This document shows positions 26,701 through 38,344 of a stretch of 64,000 nucleotides of DNA, in pieces. Both the position numbers and the translations under genes were made by a program. Below the pieces are notes generated by a model. It was not told the DNA's origin and ran no database searches. It saw nothing but the letters and a program-made list of their open reading frames with translations. The DNA comes from Chloranthus sessilifolius (lineage: Eukaryota > Streptophyta > Magnoliopsida > Chloranthales > Chloranthaceae): positions 38,256,287 to 38,320,286 of the forward strand of contig CM037590.1 in the NCBI GenBank assembly GCA_021018995.1. The letters are read 5' to 3'. The first letter of the stretch is position 1. Each line of letters opens with the position of its first letter.

Positions 26701-29700
26701 GTTTAAAGGAAATCGCCTATGCATCCCTCGTACTTCATTGCGTGACTTTCCCATTTGGGAGTTACACGCCGGAGGGATTGCCGGACATTTCAGGCACGAC
26801 AAAACCATTTCACTCGTTGAGGATAGGTTTTATTGGCTTAACCTTATGAGAGGTCTCTCAGGTTGTGAGACAATGGCGCACATGCTAAGTGGCAAAACAG
26901 AGTAAACAAAATACCGGCTTGCACACCTCATTACCTGTGCCACACACCCCGTGGCAAGACATCTCCATGGATTTCATGTTCGGGATCCCCAAGACTCAAC
27001 GGAAGCACAATTTCATTTTTGTGGTAGCGGACCGCTTTTCGAAAATAGCCCACTTCATACACTGCTCCAAAACCTCCGAAGCGGCTCATATTGCAAAGTT
27101 ATTTTTCAGGGAGGTTGTGCGTCTTCATGGGTTGCCTAAAATCATCGCGTCCGATAGGGATGTAAAGTTCACCAGTTATTTTTGGAAAACCTTATGGCAC
27201 ATGATGGGCACCATGCTTCAGTTTTCATCGGCCTATCATCCTCAAATTGATGGCCAAATGAAATCCACCAATAGGAGCTTAGGTAATCTCCTCCGTTGTC
27301 TTGTTGGTGATCATCCTAGGACTTGGGATTCTATATTGTCTATAGCCGAGTTTTCTTACAATAATTCTGCCAATGGGTCCATAGGCATGAGTCCATTTGA
27401 AGTCGTACACGGTCATAGGCCTAGGACACCCTTGATTTAATTCCCATGTCTGCATCACATCAAGTGTCTGAGTCCGTTGACGCATTTGCACAACTCCATA
27501 GCTTGTAAGCCGAGATTAGACAAAAAATTATTTCGAGCAATGAACATTACAAAGCAACGACGGATGCGCATAAGCATTTCAAAGAATCTGAATTGGGGAT
27601 CATGTGATGGTTCGGGTTAGGCCTGAACGATTCCCATCCGAAGTCGCTAAGAAACTCCAAGCCCACGGCGCTAGGCCTTTTAGAATTGTGGCAAAGAGCG
27701 GACCTAATGCGTACGTTCTTGAACTACCTCCAGATATTGGGATCAACTCTACGTTCAATGTGGAGGATAGTCCCTTCTGTGAGCTCAACCCCACCTCCTT
27801 GCAACCCTTTTCAAACAACTCCTGCCCATACAACCACACCATCCTTGCTGCCCCTATCCCTTCCTTCCCCAAGCAGGCAGAAGAAAGATGTAATTGAAGA
27901 AATATTGAAAGATTTTGTGGTGTCCACACACGATGGAGGGTTTCAGAAATATTTGGTAAAATGGATAGGCAAGTCGGATCCCGAAAACACGTGGTTAACT
28001 GAGGATGAGGTTTGTCACTTAAACCCCGACATACTCGATCGATATCACGATTCTGCTTCATCAGTGAAGAAGCCTTCTTGGTCCGGCAAAATTAACAGGG
28101 ATGCCGACATCGTGGACATCAGTTATGGACCATATCGTGTGTACCGGCGTCGAAAGAAGCAGAACGGGAACCAGAACCAAGCTTAAAGGAGAATTCAACA
28201 CTGCCCTAGGTCGCTCGAGCGAGAATGCCTCAGGAAAAGAGGGCAGCAGTTCGGTTAAAAATCGCTTGAGCGAGCCTGGGTGTCACTCGAGCGAGACATC
28301 AAAGGGTCGCACGAGATTTTCTGGAATTAGTCGCTCGAGCGAGAAGTGAGGTCGCTCGAGCGAGACACTTGGAAAGTTGACTTTTTTCTAGGTTTCTTTT
28401 GTTTCGAATTAGGTACTTTAGGGTAGTTTCGTAATTATTTTATTTTAGGGTTTTCTTTTTGAGAGGCCTACTATATAAGGTCTTTAAACAATGTAATTAG
28501 GGATGATTATTCATTATTAAATGAAAGCTTATGCTTGCGTGTTGGAGATGAGCCTCCACGAAGAGTGATTCTTCGTTTCCCGAGAAGGGTTTAGTGTGAA
28601 GCCAAGGGTGGGAAGCCCATAATCTATCTTCTATCTATATTTTTCTATTTATCTTTCTCAACTTTATTTTGCTCTCATAAACCCTAAATCCAACCATTAA
28701 ACTTTCGAATACCCTGCAGATTATCAATCCTAGATTTCATCCAAACCTCTATATCGATCCAATCGAACTATTCCAACCATTACCCTGCGATTTTCTCAAA
28801 CCCATAAATCCTATATTAACTAGAGCCACTAGCCTATCTGAACCGTTGGATCGATTTGATTCAACAAGCCCTAGATCAAACCGGCCATTCCATCATTGAA
28901 TCGCGAGCGAGCGCCCTAATTTAGAAGCGACTAGAGTTCTACCTCTAGGATCTTCCTTCCGCAAGATTAAAGGATCTAGAGCAACAGATCGGACCCTACC
29001 TGAATCAAAACGAGGTCATCCAAATGGAAAACTTCGAAACTCTAAGGTATTCGGGTTATTTTCAGATTCATTGCTCAATTAATTTAGTTTAATTTCGGCA
29101 AGATCATCATCTCCTAATCATTCACGTAGTTTAGGGTTTTGTCCCGCGTCAAAAACTCTCTGGCGGAAGGTCTTCCACGTTTTCCAAGACCGAACTGTGG
29201 TCCTTATTACCCTCGCTACCTGTGACACAGTGTCGGGGTGAGCTAAAAGATCCACGAGCTCAATGGATGATCCATAATACAATATACATCTCATTCATGA
29301 AATCATGAGATTTAACGACTATCTTGACATAAAAATTCAGAATTAAAGTTCAAGCGATCATACTATCATGTTCAACATTAAATTTCTGCGCGAAAGTCTG
29401 GTCTGATTGTTTTCACATTTCAGTGGCACAGAATTAACATAACATTTGTTTTCTTTTACATGCAAATCATTAGGTTTATGCATGGAAATAATAACTTAAG
29501 ATCTATAACGCAAGTATAGCGCTTCGAGCCAGAGGTAGCCGATGAGAATCCTAACCATCGTCGTTCATGAACGCTTTTTTAGAGTGCCCAAGCTCCTGCG
29601 TTGTGAGGAATACTTGGGCGCTTCAGAGGCCGTCGTCACGATTTAGTAGGTGCTAAAGCACAGTTCAGATACGGATATACCGCCGCAACGGTTCATATAC

Positions 29701-32700
29701 GGATATACCGCCGTAACGGTTCAGAGTGTGCCATCGCACAAGATTCGTCCACATCAACCTAAAATCAAATGCAATATTCTAAGTATAATATCGGATTCAT
29801 AAGACATAACTAATATTCGGATGTTCGGATGATATTCCTATCGCTCAATGAGGGTCCAATGATTTTTAGTGTCCAAAGAATTCAATTGTTGGATTACAAG
29901 GTCAATGAGATTCAATATCCGATAAATTATGCTATATTCAGTGAGAGTTAAATGTGATTCCAATATTCAATAATTTCTAACATCTACTGCATGGTCAATA
30001 CATTTCGGCATTCAATGAGTTCAATAATCGGAGTAATGTTTTACATTCTAAGTATGTCACACGTCCAACATTAGTAATCAAAATTTCTTACTAGGTAATT
30101 AATCATTAAATGTTCATGAGTTCTAAGAAATGTAAAAAGCATTGTAAATCCCCTACCTCGATTGTAGCGTCTCGAGAAAGAGTTGAGGTGATTCGTATTT
30201 GAGACTACTGGCTCTCCTACATTTCATATCAAGGTATTGGGCAAAGATCATGCATGATTACAACGATTTGAAGTACTTAAGTTTTCGGTTTTACCTCAAG
30301 AAGATCGAGACAAATAATTCTATTTTGACTCTCTTGAGCGACAGGCTGTGATCGCTCGAGTGACTTTGCAAAGAAAATTTTTGTGTTTGTCTTCATTGAT
30401 TCGCTCGAGTGAGATTCACCCGAAGATTTGTACTCGTTCCAGCAGAGGTCTCGCTCGAGCGAAATATTCATCTCGCTCGAGCAGTCCTACTCGTGAGGCC
30501 TTTCCTTGGGATTCGAAGTCTTCAAATTTCGAAATGATTAACTAATTTCTGAATCTCTAAGAGAACAAAATTTGTGATAATGGACTAAGATTTCTACTTT
30601 TTTAAGACACAAATGATAGATCTATGATGGTCAACGGTTGAGGAGATCGACGCCCAAGTTCTTGTTCGTTCGATATCTTGATTCCTCTCCTTGATCTTAA
30701 TGGTGAAGAGATCGAAGAGCTTCTTGAGAACGAAACGCTCTAAAAGATCTTAGGGTGATGAAGTAGACTTGAGGGGAAAAGAGGTGGCGGTTAGGGTTTT
30801 CTGAAAGGGAAGGAAGGGTTTTCTTATGCTTTGTTCTTAGGGAGGACTTCGAAGAGATTATAATTTGGGTTTCTCCGTAACTTACTTTTCTACACTTAGA
30901 GAGATTATTCATTGTAAATTGATATGTCCATGAAAGGTGTATAGGCCCTTGCCTCCAAGTCTAAAAAGGTTCTAAAAAATCATTTGCAAAGGCTTGATCG
31001 TTAGACCTCTTGTCTATAAATCAACTCTTTTTCCAACATGCTATCATGTAGCTTGTGTAATTACTGGCAAAATTAAATATAAGGTTTCTTGAAGCTAATG
31101 TGTATTTCTTATTAAGCATATACACCTAACCCATTATATCGAGTGTACGAAACATGTGAATCGTTACAGGAATACATCGTCTCAAAGAAAATACAGCAAT
31201 AAACTCTCTTTAAACAGTCTAAAGCCCAACGTGATCCCTAATATGTTCTCTAAGTAAACACTTAATTTTTATACTAAGTTTCCTAAAATAAGGGTTGATA
31301 AAAAACTGAAAGGTAAAATAAAAACAGGAAGGTTTGACCAACAAAATTCATTTTCTCTAGGGAATCATCAAGCCTATCACAAATATCAGGTTAATGGGTG
31401 TCACGTGACCCTTCAATGATCGCATGATGTAAAGCCTTTTCAATTACTTAAACCCATCACAAATAGCTCCCCCCATTTTCTCTGTACCTTTAATCTCCCA
31501 TCTTGAGTCTCTCTGTCCCTTTAATTCAGCTCCTGCACTTTATCTTCCCTTTTTATTTCTTTCCTCCAATCACATAACACCTCTCTAGGTACCCAATCAC
31601 ACTTCATCAAGCTTGTAACAACTCCTATTTTTTCTCCGTTTAACTTCACTCTAAATAACCTCCTAATATCTCGCAAGACTTTGTGAGAATAGGAAAAGCC
31701 TCAAATGTCCCCAAATTCTAGTTAATTTAAAAGTCAATGAATAAATGAGAGAATTGACTTTTGAAGATAGATCTGCTCCTTTTTTCTGTGTTCACATAGA
31801 CCCCCCTTTAACGATACTGCTAGGCTGCTACTGTTATTAACTGATAGCAGGCATGTTTCTTCCTTAAAATAGCAGCAATACTCTAGCTCTTGTTCCTTTC
31901 TCTTCTTTTTATTTCTTTTCTTCTTCCTTTTCTTCTTTGGATTCCAATTCTTGAACTAGTCTCCATTGAGTTATCTTCGACATTCTCTCCTAATAGTTTC
32001 CTTTGCCGGCCTCGTAAATCGGATCCCTCGGGCTGTGCATCTTTCTCTCTGGATTTCTAATTCCACTGTAGGATTTCGTCTCCCATAATATTTGACAGTC
32101 CCATAATTTGGTGTGGAACCTTGTGCTTGCTTTTGTCACCTTCTTCAAACTTTTGTGCTGGATCTCTTCATGGGAAGATAAAGATGATGGCCTTCTCTTT
32201 GACAAGAGATCATGGTTGTCAAGGTCACGCTATAACCTCGCCATGACGAATGACGATGGGAAATGCCATATATAACCAAATAGCCATGATGGCTAAATAG
32301 CGACGCCATAGTGTCGCAAATGCGGAATAACATTATGGTATTATTATGCACACTATTTTATTTTTTGGATAATAATGTATAATATTTATACGTTATGACA
32401 TTTTTATAATATATAAGTTACAAAAGTTAACTTACAAGTCACAAAACCTCAACTTATAAGTGACAAAATCCTCGACTTTGTCTTTCTCTCGTCACAGCAG
32501 TTACCAACACCAACATCGCCGAAACCTCAGCGTCGGCGACACTACCGTATATGTACTTAATATTTCATATTTTTTAATATTCTACATTTGTTGATATTTC
32601 ATATTTATTTATACTTACCATGTTGCAAATTTGTTGATGTTTCATATTTGATTTGTATTTATTGATATTCGTTTATTCCTAGAACATGAAATCCTTAATA

Positions 32701-32802
32701 TTAGAATCAAAATATAATGTTTTAGTAGTTGAATTTTTTTCTTCCTATATTTTTTTTCTTATATAAAAAATATATTTTAAAAAAAATACTACTAATTAAT
32801 AG

Positions 32803-32863
<61 letters not shown>

Positions 32864-34672
32864 TGCAATAGTAAATAGCCTCGCCATGGCTTCGCTATGG
32901 CCATACCATGACGTAGCGAGTCTCTTCGCTATAACCTTGCCACACCGCCTTAACTACTTTGCAAGAGATGACATGTCTTCTTCCTAACTCTTTTGTGATG
33001 ACATCCACGTTAATATTCTCATTCTTGACTATGGGGAAGATTCTATTGAATATTTGTCCTTGAAGTCAGCCACCGAGAATGATGACCTCATAGGCATAAA
33101 TATCACCTTTGCGCGCCTCCTCTTCGTGGTTTGAACAGTAACCACTTTGAACGAAGTTGTTTCTGGAGCCCCTTGTTGATGAAAGTGATTGATGATAAAT
33201 GATCTCTCATTATCCTCATACCTATCCGCTTTATCTTCAATCCCCAATTCACTTCTACACACATGGGTAAGACGATCTAGTTTCCGATTAATTTTTTCCA
33301 TCGCTTGGTCTAGGTGATCAAATCATTGCTTGATATCGAAAGAGCTCTCCTAGGCAGGATTTTCTTTCCTCCAAGATCCGACTTGCTTTGATACCAATTG
33401 ATGTAAACCGCAGCTCGCTCCAGTTTTCGATCGAAGAAAATAAGCAAGTAAAAATAGCCTGAAGTTAAACTAGAAGAAAAAGGAAAGTAGCCTATCTTTC
33501 TTTCTTCAATAAATTCTGGAATACTTCGTCTAAAAGAATATACAACCACAGTCACCAGGAGTTGGTAGGGGGTACGGGTATGAGTACTGGTACGTTTAGG
33601 TGAATAAAGTTTCGTGTACCTTTTTATTGATACATACGTCTTTGATACGACCGTACAATATTGGTACGACATAGGAATGAAATAGATAAGTTATAGGTAT
33701 GAAAGAGAAACAAAGTAGATGCTTTATAGACTTAGGTATGAAATAGATACATTGGTAAGCCATAGATACAAGATGGATTCATTTTAGAAATGTTAGTAGT
33801 GTGACATAGATGCGGCATATATAATATTGATATAAAATTTTTATTCTTTTATATAACTTTATATGAGAACTATATTTGTATGAATTAATATTATATTGTA
33901 TTTTGGAGTTTAGACACATGATTCATTGAATTCATCTATCGATTAGTGAAAAATACATGATTAAATTTATCTATTAGTAGTATATAAAATATAATATAAT
34001 ATTCACATTATTTATTAAAAAATATCATTAGAAACATATTTGAAAGGTACAAACAATTTTCAATCATATGCAGTAATGCACATGAAGCTCATTCCACGAT
34101 TTCATGATTTATAATACATGATTTCAATCTAAAATCCTCTAATAGTCAGATTTTAACCTAATCTAATGACTCTAAAAAATTGTTATGTAAAAGGACGAAA
34201 CTTGTTTCATATTTAAGAGATAGAAATATCAATTAAATAGGAAACAAGTTTGTTTTTTAATAGAAACGAGTTTCTTCTAAGATAGAAACCAGTTTCTATT
34301 TAAAATGAAACGATTTTCAAGCATATATTGAAACCTGTTTCTAAAAATGTTTCTGAAAAGCTTCGGACCAGTCCCGATACTGGTACGATTCGGTAAAAAG
34401 CATTTCTTGGTAACTATGTAAACAACAGTCGACGATCTTTAAAACGTGATCCCTAAACTCTAAATTAAACACAATTATTAAACTTTATTTCCTAAAATAA
34501 TGCTTAAAAAAGTCTAATAAAACGAAATAGTTTGACACTTGGAATCCTTTTTTCTCTTCGCAATCTTCCTACTTATCGCAAATCTCAACTTAATGTGTGT
34601 CATGTGAATTAGCATTGATACCTTGATCTATGATTAGAAGCGGTTAGGGTTTGAGGAAGAAGAAAGAGCGAA

Positions 34673-34706
<34 letters not shown>

Positions 34707-35583
34707 GTGAGTTGAATTTCCTTGACACCCATCTCTTTATTATTTATATCACTTTATAATAGAATCACATACACAATACTAACTCTTCTACGTGTATATG
34801 ATAATATCTATGTGCACACTCTACTGATACTAGAAAGTAGTGCCACACCAAGTAACACTCCCCCTGAAGTTGATGCATGGACATCTATCATGCCCAACTT
34901 GGGGGTGATGTCACGTAGTCTTGCTTTTCCAACAACTTTAGTGAGGATAGTCTTCAGAGGCAACCTGTGGAATGCAGTATTTGTTTCTCTAATAAAATGA
35001 TACTCTACTTCAGTATGCTCAGTCCTTCAATGGTAGATTGGATTCTCATAAATGTGTATGATGATTTCATTATCACCAGAGGGAACAATAGGAGCTTCAC
35101 ATGTGTACCAAGATCAGCCAAGATGAAACGAACCCACATACCCTCACGGGCACCTTGGGACGTAGCCCTGTACTCACCGTCTACACTTGAGTTTAATACG
35201 ACATGTTGTTTCTTACTCTTTCAAGCAAGGTAGTTAAGGCGGTGTGGTGAGGTCATGGCGAAGAGACTTGCTACGCTATGATGACACTATTTATTATTGT
35301 AATTTTAAAAAATATATATTTTATCTATTAATTAGTAGTATTTTTTTTATATAAGAAAAAAAATATAGGAAGAAAAAAACTCAACTACTAAAGCATCATA
35401 TTTTGATTCTAATATTGAGGATTTCATGTTTTAGTAATAAACAAATATCAATAAATACAAATCCAATATAGAATATCAACAAATTTGCAACATGGAAAAT
35501 ATAAATAAATAAACATGAAAATATCAATAAATATAGAATATTAAAGAATATGAAATTTCGGTGTACTTTGGTGTTGGTAGGTT

Positions 35584-35620
<37 letters not shown>

Positions 35621-38305
35621 CTGGATTTTGTAACTTATACGTTGAGGTTTTGTGACTTGTAAGTTAACTTTTGTGACTTATATATTATAAAAATATCATA
35701 ATTTATAAGTAGTATACATTATTATCCAAAAAATAAAATAGCATGTACAGGGACGCCATAATGCTATTCCATTGTGGCGACGCTATAACGTCACTGTTTA
35801 GCCATCATGGCTATTTGGTTCTATATGGCGTTTCCCATCGTCATTCGCCATGGCGAGGCCATAGCGTGACCTTGACAACCATGCTTCCAAGTGACTAAAT
35901 TACCAACCAGGAAGGTACAATAACCTGTGGTTGATCTTCTGTCAGACTGTCACTCAGTGAACCAGCCCAATTAGCATCGATAAATACTTCAACATCCAGG
36001 TGACCATGATCTCCATATAGCAACCTTCCAAGGGATTGACTTTAACCATCTGAGGATTTTGTATACAACCTCCTGATGACTACTCCATGGAGAGTGCATT
36101 TACTGGCTAACCACAATGACGACGTATGCTATGTTTGAACTTGTAATAGTCAGATATATAAGCTTTCCCACAAGGAGTTGATACATGTGAATGTCCTCAA
36201 AGCTTCTCATGTTCAGACTGAGAGAGAAATGCTTGAGAGAGAGAGAGATAGAGAGAGATTTTTTTTTGAAAAAAAACTAGATTTTCAAACAAAAAAAAAG
36301 TTCATCAGGGGCGACCGCCCACCCTTGCCCCAACGTGGGTCCGCCACCGTCTCTATGTTCCTCAAACGTGTCAATCTTACTGCGAGCCTCCTAGAACAAA
36401 TGATGTATTATCAAATATCTAATGCATCTCTACTGTTTAAGAGATCAAACCAGTCATTTATCCCAGGTTGCTTGGATGCAAGGATCAAAATTTCGGCCGA
36501 AATGACCAAATTATCGGTTTGGGTCCCCACCAAAACGAAATTTTGGACCGAAATTTCGACCAAATTATTGAATTTCGGCCAAATTTTCGGTTTCCGGTTT
36601 CGGTAATAGTCAGATATATAAGCTTTCCCTCAAGGAGTTGATACATGTGAATGTCGTCAAAGCTTCTCCTCATATTCAGACTGAGAGAGAAATGCTTGAG
36701 AGAGAGAGAGAGAGAGAGAGAAATTTTGTTTGAAAAAAAACTAGATTTTCAAACAAAAAAAAAGTTCATCAGGGGCGACCGCCCACCATCGCCCCAACGT
36801 GGGTCCGCCACTGTCTCTATGTTCCTCAAAAGTGTCAATCTTACTGCGAGCCTCCTAGAACAAATGATGTATTATCAAATATCTAATGCATCTCTACCGT
36901 TTAAGAGATCAAACCAGTCATTTATCCCAGGTAGTTTGGATGCAAGGATCAAAATTTCGGCCGAAATGACCAAAATTTCGGTCCAAATTATTGGTTTCGG
37001 TCCCTACCGAAATGAAATTTTGGACCCAAATTTCGGTCTTTTTTGTATGGGGATCAAAAATTTGGCCGAAATTTCGGCCAAATTATCGGTTTTCGGTTTC
37101 GGTTCCGGTCATGCCTGAAACCGAAATTTTGATCGTTGCTTGGATTTGTGCCCGTTTGCTATTAGGACGATACTTAGCAGACTGGGGCATGGGCCTGTTT
37201 AGATAGAAGGACAAAATACAAGTTAAACCAATGTTTTGACTTATATTTTAGCCACAAAACAAGGTTGGGGTCATTTTAAACTAAAATTGATCCCATTCTT
37301 GTCATAGCAGGACACGATCTGGATGATGTGCATTTTGTGCATGCATCTAAAACTGCCTTAAACTTTGTCAGGGTTGTGTTTCAATGCTAAAATACTACTA
37401 AGGCATTGCTAATTATTTACCCAATGGATACATGTCAAGTATTTTCTTGTAAAAATAAAACCGTGATCAATAATATTTAGAGTTTATCTTTGTTTTGTAT
37501 ATAGTTTCTTTCCTATTGATAGCATCTTTACTAAATTGGAGCATTGGGTCAATCTTCTAAACAAATAGTCAAGTCACGGGAAGTGCCTAGTTATTATGAG
37601 CAGCCAAATCAGTGGAAGTACACTTCTGGCTTTCCACTGATTTCGCACTCAACAATATCTGACCATCCCCCAATGTTGGCATTGGGAGAACTACCTGAGT
37701 GTTGGCTCTCGGGTCAGGTACATAATACTGACTCTTATTCCGGAGCACTAATAATTCAATTTTCTCCATCCTAGGATTTCAAACTTTGATTATATATATT
37801 GAGATTATTAAGCTATTGTAGTCTATTTCGCCTTATGCTTGTGAATCTTTATGACACCTAAAGTTCTATGAGACATTCACTTTCCTTGGTGTAGATATCA
37901 TAAGCATTAATGAAGATTAATCCTTGATTATGCATCTAATGCTTTTTTACACCAAATATTCTACGAGCGATCATTTTTCTTGGTAGATTTCTTAAGCTCT
38001 ACAGGAAGTAAAGTTCGAGTTTGAAGATAAAATCATTGATTATGTATCTAATGTTTTCTTCTTTTAGTTAGAAAACCAATTACGTTATTCTACTGTCTTT
38101 TACCATGATGAGTTTCATATGATAACAATCTTCTTGCTGCTTCACTAGCATTTGCATGATCTATGCCTACCTATACTGACACATTCTTTTCTGCCTTACA
38201 TTAAAAGGAATTCAATTCTGACGCTGACGCTCAAGCAAATTTGGCTATAACTCTCGGTGGTGAGTAGTGGCAAATTGAATCTCTCTCTCCCTCTCTCTCT
38301 GTCTC

Positions 38306-38344
<39 letters not shown>

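Larger units (their letters stand above)
22895..29151 (+). mobile_element. Complete but inactive Ty3/gypsy chromovirus
   Basis: 6,257 bp with 5' LTR 22895-23914, PBS, gag/pol remnants and 3' LTR 28093-29151. Flanks GAAAC (22890-22894) and AAAAC (29152-29156) are a 5-bp target duplication with one mismatch. Pol order is protease, RT, RNase H, integrase, chromodomain. Frameshifts, stops and active-site changes make it inactive. It sits inside the solo LTR 22620-31168. Confidence 0.92.
22620..31168 (-). mobile_element. ~2.3-kb solo LTR in minus orientation, split by a gypsy element
   Basis: Five-bp flanks GGAAT at 22615-22619 and 31169-31173; copy B has the single site (gcaat, 62101-62105) in otherwise matching sequence. 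On the minus strand the insert runs TGTAACGATTC...AAGAAAAATTCA, i.e. TG...CA. Removing the nested gypsy and its duplicated target leaves about 2,287 bp with no coding capacity, as expected of a solo LTR. The start resembles large LTRs of the TGTAACG type, but the family is not assigned. It contains its own TCGCTCGAGCGA words (30331-30484). Confidence 0.75.
34850..36180 (-). pseudogene. Ty1/copia RNase H fragment, interrupted by a MITE
   Basis: Minus-strand similarity to the RNase H end of the copia element at 44867-45540: the same order of 'ggcaccttgggacgtag', 'gtgactaaattaccaaccagg' and 'gaaccagcccaattagcatcgataaat' blocks (ADWAGS-type region), ending near 'ggttgataaatca/aagctttcc' (KLIYLTIT). 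Left of it, 'acactccccctgaagttg' corresponds to the polypurine tract next to a 3' LTR. The frame is broken throughout, and a hAT-like MITE (35226-35883) sits in it. Confidence 0.7.
22281..38207 (+). other. Copy A intron 7 (15.9 kb), transposon-filled
   Basis: Contains the nested solo LTR/gypsy pair, two hAT-like MITEs, a copia pol fragment with a MITE and duplications, and GGTACC-rich sequence at 33560-34400. The boundaries are set by exons 7 and 8, which join in frame to make the RxxNxxAD motif. Confidence 0.8.

Noticed and set aside
30277..30912. Open frames near 30277-30912 as genes
   Set aside because: They lie inside a solo LTR, follow palindrome repeats, and resemble no protein.
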